From positions 1 through 30,414 of the IMG/VR virus record IMGVR_UViG_3300048836_000301: a stretch of 30,414 nucleotides of DNA; one strand, written 5' to 3'. This DNA comes from a virus. Below, in pieces: positions 1 through 4,870 of the stretch. A program made the position numbers and the translations under genes. The notes beneath the pieces are model-generated. The model searched no databases and had not been told where the DNA came from. It saw only the letters and a program-made list of their open reading frames with translations. How positions within the stretch are numbered: position 1 is the first letter of the stretch; every line of letters begins with the position of its first letter.

Positions 1-127
1 AATCATTTTTCTCAATTAGTCGTTTTAATTCTGACCAAGAACAATCTATAAATGTAAACTCTTTGATATCTGATCTTCTTGTTAATATAGTTCTTCCTTT
101 AGTTGGACAAATAGAATGATATAAAAA
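1..127. repeat. 127-bp direct terminal overlap, left copy
   Basis: These 127 bases are identical to 30288-30414, and the open reading frame at the junction reads through without interruption when the ends are joined. The length equals a common assembler k-mer, so this is most simply the overlap left by a circular assembly graph, giving a unique genome of 30,287 bp. A true packaged terminal repeat is possible but less likely, because the repeat lies inside a gene. Confidence 0.95.
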
Positions 128-427
128 CTTAATATAAAATATTCTATCTGCTTCACATTCAAAAAACCATCCATCATCTCTTCCATCATGTTGTTGTTTT
201 TCTACTAATATATCTTTAGCTTTATATAGATTTTTATGTGTCATATTTTCCGCGTAGTGTCTCAACTTACCTTCAACTTTCATATTTGAAATATTGTAAT
301 CATATTTTAATAAGTCTTCTAAAGGACATTCTTCTATTTGTTTTGTTCCATATTGCTGTACTGTATATACTTGCATGATTCTGTAAAAAACTTCGTTATA
401 TGTTAGTGGATCTGGTATACGTTTCAT
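1..427 (-). CDS. Hypothetical protein, cut by the linearisation point (N-terminal part)
   Basis: This starts at ATG 427-425 after an AGGAGA site and runs off the left end. Joined to 30190-30287 it gives one 174-residue protein with stop TAA at 30192-30190. It is rich in charged and aromatic residues (for example DGWFFECEADRIFYIKFL and SGKTTGSWNWIVPLDD), with several cysteines but no zinc-binding spacing I recognise, and no signal peptide or membrane segment. The start overlaps the TGA of the preceding gene as ATGA, so translation is probably coupled. It is the last of four overlapping small genes read from 1055 downward. I do not recognise the family. The reading frame is certain; the function is unknown. 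Confidence 0.8.
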   Translation of the reverse strand, partial: MKRIPDPLTYNEVFYRIMQVYTVQQYGTKQIEECPLEDLLKYDYNISNMKVEGKLRHYAENMTHKNLYKAKDILVEKQQHDGRDDGWFFECEADRIFYIKFLYHSICPTKGRTILTRRSDIKEFTFIDCSWSELKRLIEKND

Positions 428-762
428 AGAGATTCTCCTAGTGCTTTTATATATCTAAAAAGATCATTTGCTTTTGATGTTTTGTTTTCTTCTATATACT
501 CTAGTTTCTTTTCTAAGTTAGTTGTATCATAAATATAAAGTGTATCAGCAAAAAGTGGTTTAGTTGTCCAAGATATAAGTGCTTTTTGATAAAGTGATGC
601 TCGAATCTTCTTTATAGTTGAAGCGTTATATAAATAAGTTGATTCGCTCTCTTTATATTGTCCTCCAGAAGCTAATATCTCTAATAGAAATAAAGCTTCT
701 GTTTTACTTAATCCTAATTCCCTGTAAGTTTTTATTAATTTAGTTAAGCTGTTGTTCATCAT
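424..762 (-). CDS. Hypothetical 112-residue protein, possibly helix-turn-helix-like
   Basis: The protein is mostly helical. A pattern near residues 12-60 (YRELGLSKTEALFLLEIL, then a segment ending ASTIKKIRASLYQKALISW) resembles a winged-helix or MarR-like layout, in which a recognition helix is followed by a strand. I saw no catalytic motif. Two adjacent ATG codons (762 and 759) follow AGGAGA, and either could be used. The gene overlaps its upstream neighbour by 23 nt and its downstream neighbour by 4 nt, so it belongs to a translationally coupled mini-operon. A DNA-binding regulatory role is only a guess from the predicted fold. Confidence 0.7.
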   Translation of the reverse strand: MMNNSLTKLIKTYRELGLSKTEALFLLEILASGGQYKESESTYLYNASTIKKIRASLYQKALISWTTKPLFADTLYIYDTTNLEKKLEYIEENKTSKANDLFRYIKALGESL

Positions 763-910
763 GAAGTTCTCCTAAAAGTGACATAAAATACTCATCTCTG
801 AGTTTTTCATCTACACCTATTTTTATTAAACAAGAATAAAATTCTCTTGCCTTTTTTCCATTTATTATTCTGTAAAAATTAATTAATTGCTCTACTCTTT
901 CTAGTGTCAT
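740..910 (-). CDS. Hypothetical 56-residue protein
   Basis: This small gene starts at ATG 910-908 with GGAGAAAAGA in front and ends at TAA 742-740, inside the next gene. The product starts MTLERVEQLINFYRI and is helical and charged, with one cysteine and no membrane segment. It overlaps the preceding gene by 32 nt and the following one by 23 nt in different frames, the compression typical of small phage accessory genes. I do not recognise the family. Support comes from the ribosome binding site, the coupled overlaps and an uninterrupted frame of phage-like composition. Confidence 0.6.
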   Translation of the reverse strand: MTLERVEQLINFYRIINGKKAREFYSCLIKIGVDEKLRDEYFMSLLGELHDEQQLN

Positions 911-1055
911 TCTTTTCTCCGTGTGTTAGTGATTTATACATCTTTCTATTTTTTCTGCATGCCTCAATAAGTTTTTCTCTTGTTGATCTTTCATCATCAA
1001 TTTCTTCAAAAATAGCAATAAAATCTTTTATAGTTGTTCCTTCTGGTAGTGTCAT
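879..1055 (-). CDS. Hypothetical 58-residue protein, first gene of a coupled mini-operon
   Basis: ATG at 1055-1053 follows a perfect AGGAGG, the strongest ribosome binding site in this part of the genome, and the frame ends at TAA 881-879. The product starts MTLPEGTTIKDFIAIFEEID and is short, acidic at the N-terminal end and basic at the C-terminal end. It is the first gene after the terminator at 1118-1143, so it probably leads a new transcription unit that passes through 910, 762 and 427 and on across the circular junction. No known domain was recognised. Confidence 0.65.
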   Translation of the reverse strand: MTLPEGTTIKDFIAIFEEIDDERSTREKLIEACRKNRKMYKSLTHGEKNDTRKSRAIN

Positions 1056-1070
1056 ATACTTTCCCTCCTG

Positions 1071-1112
1071 TTTTGGTGTATATATTTACCTTTGCACAAA
1101 ATATGAAAAGAT
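1071..1112 (-). promoter_or_regulatory. Possible promoter after the terminator (weak)
   Basis: A promoter is expected between the terminator at 1118-1143 and the gene starting at 1055. On the minus strand a TATATA lies at about 1084-1079, and a TTTTCA about 19 nt upstream could act as a poor -35 element. The spacing is not ideal and the match is weak, so this rests more on position than on sequence. Confidence 0.2.
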
Positions 1113-1117
1113 TACGA

Positions 1118-1143
1118 AAAAAGCACCCTTTCGAGTGCTTTTT
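1118..1143 (-). terminator. Intrinsic terminator (could work in both directions)
   Basis: A 9-bp stem, AAAAAGCAC paired with GTGCTTTTT, encloses an 8-nt loop and has T-runs on both strands. It lies directly after the stop of the gene at 1147-1347 and closes the unit that begins with the replication protein. Confidence 0.8.
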
Positions 1144-1146
1144 ATT

Positions 1147-1347
1147 TTAGATAATTGTTGTCGTTCCTGTGTAATAAAATTGTTGATGTTCGTATTGTTT
1201 TGTGTTTAACTGTGCTTCTATTCTATTCAACTGTGCTCTAATTTCTCTCATTTCTGTTATCATTTCATCTAGAAGATCTCTTAAAGGAACTTCATCTGCT
1301 AAAGTGCGTATCATATCTTCTACTATTACATCTTCATGTTCATTCAT
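1147..1347 (-). CDS. Hypothetical 66-residue coiled-coil protein
   Basis: An acidic N-terminal half (MNEHEDVIVEDMIRTLADEV) is followed by a heptad-like helix around residues 28-50 (MITEMREIRAQLNRIEAQL) and a short polar tail. This suggests a small oligomeric coiled-coil protein. ATG 1347 is preceded by AAAGGAGAT and overlaps the end of the preceding gene by 8 nt. It is the last gene before the terminator at 1118-1143. I do not recognise the family; an accessory or regulatory role is possible but the sequence does not show one. Confidence 0.7.
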   Translation of the reverse strand: MNEHEDVIVEDMIRTLADEVPLRDLLDEMITEMREIRAQLNRIEAQLNTKQYEHQQFYYTGTTTII

Positions 1348-2206
1348 AAAAATCTCCTTTTAAAATATAATCTTTATTTATCTTGTGTTCTACATATTGA
1401 ATGTTGCAATCTTTATGAATAAAAGGTATACAACCTCTATGTTCAGCTTCTAAGTAGCGGATTAGTGAAAAGTGTTCAGTGTCATATGATGGAATTATCA
1501 GTGTTCTTCTACTATGTTGCAATAGTCTGTTGTATTCAGGTACCGGAAGTAGTGTGTCTTCTTCATCACCTTTGTAGGTGAAAGGTACACCTTGTTTCTT
1601 TAACTCGTTGTACAGTTCAGTTCTAAATGGTATCCTACTTACATTTGAAAAACCAAAGGTAAAGTCTATAGTTTTTTCAAGAGGTCCTGGTTGTAGCGCT
1701 ACCATCTGTTCAACATAAGGATGAAAAGATCTACCAGGATAGTCATAGAAAAACCATTCTTTAACACCAAAAGTAGATAGATTAGTTTCCAAAGGATCTG
1801 ATGGGAAATGTTCAACTGGTAGTCCACTGTCTAAACAGAACAATATTTTCTTGTATTCTTTGAATGAGCTTTGGAAAGTCATACCGTTTCTAGGATTACG
1901 AAATGTTCTTTTCTGATAGTTTTCGATATTTCTTGGTGTGATACCTTTGGTTACCGGTGCAAAATAGAATAGAATCTTTCCGTAGGGTTTAACTAAGTCT
2001 TTTAATATATCTCTACTTGTTGGCCAATCTGCTTTTATAAAAGTAGATGCATCAACTATAGTAGCAGTCGGAAATAACTTTTGCATTCGTTTTGGTTGGA
2101 TAAAAGATACAAGATGATATGGTTCTGTTTGGATATCTAAGAACTGTTGTAGTGCATATTGAGCATAAAACTGGTGGGGTGTTATCCCTAATACGACTAA
2201 GTTCAT
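1340..2206 (-). CDS. Possible GT-B-like glycosyltransferase
   Basis: This 288-residue soluble protein starts with a Rossmann-like strand and turn (MNLVVLGITPHQFYAQYALQ). Its C-terminal half has a layout seen in GT-B and exostosin-like glycosyltransferases: a FTFGFSN strand, then YNRLLQHSRRTLIIPSYDTE, then RYLEAEHRGCIPFIH, resembling the donor-site helix in which a conserved acidic residue precedes a G-C-I-P-F strand. No signal peptide or membrane helix is present. Family members in phages can modify phage DNA or virion proteins, but neither target is shown here and no base-hypermodification gene was seen nearby. The start overlaps the stop of the preceding mini-gene as ATGA. The coding call is certain; the enzymatic call is moderate to low. 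Confidence 0.75.
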   Translation of the reverse strand: MNLVVLGITPHQFYAQYALQQFLDIQTEPYHLVSFIQPKRMQKLFPTATIVDASTFIKADWPTSRDILKDLVKPYGKILFYFAPVTKGITPRNIENYQKRTFRNPRNGMTFQSSFKEYKKILFCLDSGLPVEHFPSDPLETNLSTFGVKEWFFYDYPGRSFHPYVEQMVALQPGPLEKTIDFTFGFSNVSRIPFRTELYNELKKQGVPFTYKGDEEDTLLPVPEYNRLLQHSRRTLIIPSYDTEHFSLIRYLEAEHRGCIPFIHKDCNIQYVEHKINKDYILKGDFYE

Positions 2207-2364
2207 AGTTTCTCCTTTGTAGTTTCATGAATATCTCCTGAAAGAAGAAGATATTCAATAGCATCTTCATCATTCATTTTTAGTGCTTTTTCTATTTGTT
2301 CTTGTGAATATGATGATAAGTCCCAACCTATTCTTAATTCTAATTTTTCTCTTTCTTTAGTCAT
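2203..2364 (-). CDS. Hypothetical 53-residue protein
   Basis: ATG 2364-2362 overlaps the TGA of the replication gene and the stop overlaps the ATG of the 288-residue gene, both as ATGA, so all three are probably translated together. GGAGATATTT lies just upstream. The product starts MTKEREKLELRIGWDLSSYS and continues with an acidic helix containing NDEDAIEYLLLSGD. It has no cysteines and no membrane segment. I do not recognise it. The paired overlaps make it a convincing small gene. Confidence 0.65.
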   Translation of the reverse strand: MTKEREKLELRIGWDLSSYSQEQIEKALKMNDEDAIEYLLLSGDIHETTKEKL

Positions 2365-3257
2365 AAATATCTCCTTACTATTTCTTGTTTTCCTTTCGAT
2401 ATTGTTTCAGCTTGTTCTATGATAGATTCTACATCTACTCCTTGTCTTTTTAACTCTTTACAAAGTGTATGAAATGCTGATGTGTTGGTAAAGTTTTCTA
2501 CAAAAGTTTGAAGTTGTATCCAAACATGTGGTAATATAGATGGATGTTTTGTAGTTGTGTTCCAGTACTTTTCATCAAAATATGGTAAATATGGAATATA
2601 TTCTTCCACTTTATCTAGATTCACAAGTACTTGTATATCAGACTTTCTAAGCTTTATACCAGGAATATATTTATTATATAGTGTAGTTAAGTGTTGTTGC
2701 CTGCTCACCGGAGCTGAGAGCTCCGCTTTGCTTTCAGCTTTAGTAGTACTACTATTATTGTTTAGTTTGTTATTGTTCTGTTTGTTCTTGTTAGCATCAA
2801 ATCTGTTAACATCGGAATATGAACAGTTTTGATTTTGCAATATTAACGGCTTTAAGTTTGGTATATTAACATCTTTAATATTGGTTGATAGTATATTTTC
2901 TAGTATATCAAAGTGTATAATATATGTATTAACTGTTTTGCAATCTTCTTGTTTAGCTTTAGTTCTAACAATACTTAATATTCCTTTTTCTACTAGTGCA
3001 GATTCACCTTTTCTCTGTAAGTGTGCTGATATTCCAATATCAGATTCTATATTTTCTCTTGTGTCAAAAAATGATCCATCAAAATGATGTCCAATAGTTT
3101 TTTCATAACTTTCTGTATTTCTTTTCCAATACAAATACTTATCTATTAGATTTCCCAACATAACTGCTGCCTCAAGACCACAAAGTTTAGATATTTTTTT
3201 ATTATACTTTACCCAGTCTTGACTATCAAATGCACTCAATAAAACTTCTTTGCTCAT
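2361..3257 (-). CDS. Putative phage replication initiation / replisome-organiser protein (winged helix)
   Basis: This is the only recognisable replication gene (298 residues). Residues about 24-115 match the winged-helix domain of phage replication proteins of the DnaD/gpO-like group: a helix (GLEAAVMLGNLIDKYLYWKR), a FFDTRENIESDIGI segment acting as helix-turn-helix, a recognition helix with QRKGESALVEKGILS, then a wing with YIIHFD. A low-complexity Asn/Lys linker (residues about 145-175) leads to a C-terminal helical domain that could contact the host helicase or loader. AGGAGAAAGAA precedes the ATG. Unusually, a terminator-like hairpin lies immediately upstream. Two partner repeats, one in the linker coding region and one upstream, may be initiator sites. 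The phage must borrow the host replisome. Confidence 0.75.
   Translation of the reverse strand: MSKEVLLSAFDSQDWVKYNKKISKLCGLEAAVMLGNLIDKYLYWKRNTESYEKTIGHHFDGSFFDTRENIESDIGISAHLQRKGESALVEKGILSIVRTKAKQEDCKTVNTYIIHFDILENILSTNIKDVNIPNLKPLILQNQNCSYSDVNRFDANKNKQNNNKLNNNSSTTKAESKAELSAPVSRQQHLTTLYNKYIPGIKLRKSDIQVLVNLDKVEEYIPYLPYFDEKYWNTTTKHPSILPHVWIQLQTFVENFTNTSAFHTLCKELKRQGVDVESIIEQAETISKGKQEIVRRYL
2695..2724 (-). repeat. 16-bp dispersed repeat (copy 1) next to a perfect palindrome, inside the replication gene
   Basis: Bases 2695-2710 (TGTTGCCTGCTCACCG on the plus strand) recur exactly at 3348-3363. Copy 1 is followed by GGAGCT-GAG-AGCTCC (2710-2724), a 6-bp perfect hairpin. The block is unusually GC-rich for this genome and lies in the linker-coding part of the replication gene, a common place for phage replication origins. 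Confidence 0.55.
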
Positions 3258-3271
3258 TTCTTTCTCCTACT

Positions 3272-3306
3272 AAAAAAAATATTGAGTGTAAATAAATACA
3301 CTCAAT
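3272..3306 (-). terminator. Intrinsic terminator or attenuator directly before the replication gene
   Basis: A perfect 10-bp stem, ATTGAGTGTA with TACACTCAAT (3281-3290 and 3297-3306), has a 6-nt loop and is followed on the minus strand by eight T. The ribosome binding site of the replication gene starts only a few bases after the T-run, so no promoter fits between them. Transcription must read through or be released from this hairpin. Confidence 0.8.
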
Positions 3307-3320
3307 TAAAATGTGTAGGA

Positions 3321-3363
3321 ATGTAGTTTGTTTATGTAGTTTGTTTATGTTGCCTGCTCACCG
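3321..3363 (-). repeat. Tandem 13-bp repeat plus second copy of the 16-bp repeat; origin-like block
   Basis: ATGTAGTTTGTTT is present twice in direct tandem (3321-3333, 3334-3346) with a partial third unit. It is followed at once by TGTTGCCTGCTCACCG (3348-3363), identical to 2695-2710 inside the replication gene. The stretch 3311-3408 contains no convincing gene. Iteron-like repeats next to an initiator gene fit a replication origin or autoregulatory site, but two units are few. Confidence 0.45.
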
Positions 3364-3408
3364 TCGCTTGTCGCTCAAATGTATTTGATGTATAGTGTTA
3401 TCTTTACG

Positions 3409-3549
3409 TTATTCTTCAATTGTTGCGTTTGAAAAGTGTTTTTCTGCCATCTCAATATATTCTTCTATAGTAATCTTCTTGTCTGTTCCCGGACACCATA
3501 CCATAAATCCACCTAAATCCATACTATAAACTAATTCTTCTATAGTCAT
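3409..3549 (-). CDS. Hypothetical 46-residue protein under a structured leader
   Basis: ATG 3549-3547 follows AAAGGAGTGAAT and the frame ends at TAA 3411-3409. The product starts MTIEELVYSMDLGGFMVWCP and ends in an acidic helix containing TIEEYIEMAEKHF. The two TIEE-containing segments give it a faint internal repeat. One cysteine is present and there is no membrane helix. The gene sits directly behind the terminator at 3567-3607 and its 5' leader, so its expression is probably conditional. I do not recognise the family. It is a good candidate for a regulatory or host-takeover peptide only because of its position. Confidence 0.6.
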   Translation of the reverse strand: MTIEELVYSMDLGGFMVWCPGTDKKITIEEYIEMAEKHFSNATIEE

Positions 3550-3566
3550 ATTCACTCCTTTAAAAC

Positions 3567-3607
3567 AAAAAAGCCCTGACTGTCGAACTGGGAAGTTCAG
3601 TCAGGGC
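3567..3607 (-). terminator. Intrinsic terminator with a second helix in its loop
   Basis: Stem GCCCTGACTG / CAGTCAGGGC (3573-3582 with 3598-3607) is a perfect 10 bp and the T-run is TTTTTTGTTTT. The 15-nt loop can form a further 4-bp helix (AACT/AGTT). The RBS of the 46-residue gene follows about 8 nt after the T-run. The loop is also complementary to the proposed transcript start at 3676-3665. Confidence 0.9.
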
Positions 3608-3676
3608 AAGAACCAAGTAAAGATATAATTTATGTCATTCTGCATCAACGATGCATATAACTTCGAACTTCCCAGT
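3567..3676 (-). ncRNA. Candidate structured small RNA or attenuating 5' leader
   Basis: This is a gene-free stretch of 168 nt (3550-3717). A TATAAT at 3688-3683 places a start near 3676. The RNA would begin ACTGGGAAGTTC (3676-3665), which pairs perfectly over 12 nt with GAACTTCCCAGT in the loop of the terminator. Between them is a small perfect hairpin, TGCATC-GTT-GATGCA (3655-3641). The 5' segment can therefore act as an antiterminator, or form a pseudoknot with an intact terminator. TCTTTACT occurs both before the start region and again about 60 nt later. No known riboswitch or phage RNA family was recognised. The structure is seen in the sequence; the function is inferred. Confidence 0.5.
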
Positions 3677-3682
3677 AAAGAA

Positions 3683-3688
3683 ATTATA
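3683..3688 (-). promoter_or_regulatory. -10 element (TATAAT) for the leader or small RNA
   Basis: A perfect TATAAT lies just after the stop of the upstream gene. Seven bases downstream is position 3676, the first base of the 12-nt antiterminator segment. No good -35 element is visible at 16-18 nt, so the promoter would be weak or need an activator. Confidence 0.45.
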
Positions 3689-3717
3689 TAAACCGTTTAA
3701 TATATCTTTGCGTTACA

Positions 3718-3864
3718 CTATGAAATATGCAACTTTTTCTTTAAAATTTGTAATTCTTCATGCAAATAATCTGTTCTTTCTAACAAATGATCTATCATTT
3801 CTTTTTGATCTTTGTTTTCTTTCTTCAACTCCACTAACACCTTTATTAGAGCTTTTTCGTTCAT
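3718..3864 (-). CDS. 48-residue coiled-coil protein, in frame with the lipoprotein
   Basis: ATG 3864-3862 has an excellent AGAGGAGAGG site with 4-5 nt spacing, so independent translation is likely although the same frame is open from the lipoprotein upstream. The product (MNEKALIKVLVELKKENKDQ and on to a Lys-rich end) is one charged heptad helix, probably a dimeric coiled coil, without membrane segment or cysteine. A strong terminator hairpin (3884-3943) directly precedes its ribosome binding site. It may be a separate gene behind the lipoprotein, or the C-terminal domain of a 234-residue fusion. I favour a separate gene because of the ribosome binding site. The function is unknown. Confidence 0.6.
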   Translation of the reverse strand: MNEKALIKVLVELKKENKDQKEMIDHLLERTDYLHEELQILKKKLHIS

Positions 3865-4422
3865 ATACCTCTCCTCTCTAAATAAAAAAAAGCTATTAAC
3901 TGGGGCCACCCGAGATGCTTTGGGCAGGATGCAGTTAATAGCTAGTACAATCCACAATTCATCAAACGTATAAATATAACCAATAGTTGCATTTTTTTCT
4001 AACCCACTCTGAGGTTCTATAATCTTTCCATCAAAATAAACCATGGCATGATCAACTTTACCCCCTTCAACTACTGATCTACTAATAGTAGTGCTATCAA
4101 GAGTGATAAAGCTCATCTTCTGTTTCATTCCAAAATAAGCGATATTTATAAACAGCACAGATATATCTCCACAAGCACCTTTACCAGTAGAAAGGGTAAC
4201 TTCAGGATCTTTGTGCTCAGTGGGATCATCACTAAAATCATAAGTGACATGCTCTTTGATATACTGAGCTATCTTGACATAAGTGTCTAGAGTGTCAAAA
4301 TCACTGTGATAATAGAGTTTTTGTGATCCTAGTTGATTTTCTGTCCACTCATCTTGTACAAAATTGTATACATTCTGACAACCAGTGAGTAGAACAGCTA
4401 ATATAAAAATAAAGTATTTCAT
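3718..4422 (-). CDS. Moron-like lipoprotein with transglutaminase/cysteine-peptidase-like domain
   Basis: Residues 1-15 form a lipoprotein signal: K3, a hydrophobic stretch and lipobox LLTGC with C15 as the lipidated cysteine. After export it would be anchored to a membrane. Residues about 45-140 resemble the transglutaminase-like fold: a helix with YIKEHVTYDF, then GKGACGDISVLFINIAYFGMK with likely nucleophile C84, then VDHAMVYFDG with H125, then KIIEPQSG with E136 where an Asp is more usual. It stands alone between two terminators, with its own extended -10 promoter and no Shine-Dalgarno. This is the layout of a moron and suggests cell-surface alteration, for example superinfection exclusion; that role is inference. 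The lipoprotein domain ends near residue 160. The remainder is encoded by the terminator hairpin and the 48-residue coiled-coil gene in the same frame. Confidence 0.75.
   Translation of the reverse strand: MKYFIFILAVLLTGCQNVYNFVQDEWTENQLGSQKLYYHSDFDTLDTYVKIAQYIKEHVTYDFSDDPTEHKDPEVTLSTGKGACGDISVLFINIAYFGMKQKMSFITLDSTTISRSVVEGGKVDHAMVYFDGKIIEPQSGLEKNATIGYIYTFDELWIVLAINCILPKASRVAPVNSFFLFREERYMNEKALIKVLVELKKENKDQKEMIDHLLERTDYLHEELQILKKKLHIS
3884..3943 (-). terminator. Large terminator hairpin lying inside an open reading frame
   Basis: A perfect 12-bp stem, AGCTATTAACTG with CAGTTAATAGCT (3891-3902 and 3932-3943), is followed on the minus strand by eight T and then ATTT. The 29-nt apical part is GC-rich and can form an inner helix (CTGCCC with GGGTGG, including two wobble pairs). 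The hairpin lies in the frame that links the lipoprotein to the 48-residue coiled coil, with no stop codon before or within it. Confidence 0.85.
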
Positions 4423-4428
4423 AGTGAT

Positions 4429-4437
4429 ATTATATCA
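4429..4437 (-). promoter_or_regulatory. Extended -10 promoter for a leaderless lipoprotein mRNA
   Basis: TGATATAAT on the minus strand combines a perfect TATAAT (4434-4429) with the TGn extension. The start seven bases downstream would be 4422, the A of the lipoprotein ATG. A possible weak -35 (TTTTAG) lies 17 nt upstream. The short gap holds no ribosome binding site. Confidence 0.65.
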
Positions 4438-4458
4438 TATATCTTACATCTCTAAAAT

Positions 4459-4488
4459 AAAAAAAAGGAAGAAACTTTCATTTCTTCC
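4459..4488 (-). terminator. Intrinsic terminator ending the late (structural and lysis) transcript
   Basis: Stem GGAAGAAA / TTTCTTCC (8 bp, 4467-4474 and 4481-4488) with a 6-nt loop is followed on the minus strand by a run of eight T. It lies about 55 bp after the holin stop and just before the lipoprotein promoter. Bases 4489-4543 hold nothing else I can recognise. Confidence 0.85.
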
Positions 4489-4543
4489 AATTTGTAAGAT
4501 TAATAAAAAGCATAAAATGTTATCCCATACGGGAAATATTTAA

Positions 4544-4870
4544 TTATGCTTTCCCACTTTCAATATCTTTCTTAGCTTTTACATAATTGCTGTAACTAGA
4601 ACCACCTGCATATGCTAGAACTAGTGGTGCCCAGAATGCTGCAAAATTTCCTAGAAATTGAATATACTTATCCATATTAATAGGGCTTTGTTCTAAAGAA
4701 GCAACTACACCTAACAAAGTAATCAACACGAATGTAGCATTTATTAGAAGTTTAGTCCAACTTATTCCCTTCTTTTTGTTGGGATCAGCTTCTGCTGCTT
4801 GTTCTTGCTCTCTAATTCTATTCATTTGCTCAGCTAATAGAGCTAATTGTCTTTCAGTATCTCTAGCCAT
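4544..4870 (-). CDS. Holin
   Basis: This 108-residue protein has a charged N-terminal helix (residues 1-35, rich in Gln/Glu/Arg), a Lys cluster (NKKKG), and two hydrophobic segments at about 41-58 (LLINATFVLITLLGVVAS) and 73-90 (FLGNFAAFWAPLVLAYAGG), ending with a basic tail. This is a two-span holin layout. Holins form the membrane lesion that releases or triggers the endolysin. Its ATG follows the endolysin stop directly (TAA then ATG), so the pair is coupled. It is the last gene of the late unit, directly before the terminator at 4459-4488. The role is inferred from topology and position rather than a family signature. Confidence 0.75.
   Translation of the reverse strand: MARDTERQLALLAEQMNRIREQEQAAEADPNKKKGISWTKLLINATFVLITLLGVVASLEQSPINMDKYIQFLGNFAAFWAPLVLAYAGGSSYSNYVKAKKDIESGKA

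Noticed and set aside
1-127. Packaged direct terminal repeats as in T7- or T5-like phages
   Set aside because: The length is a standard assembler k-mer and the repeat lies within a gene that continues across the join. A circular assembly is the simpler reading.
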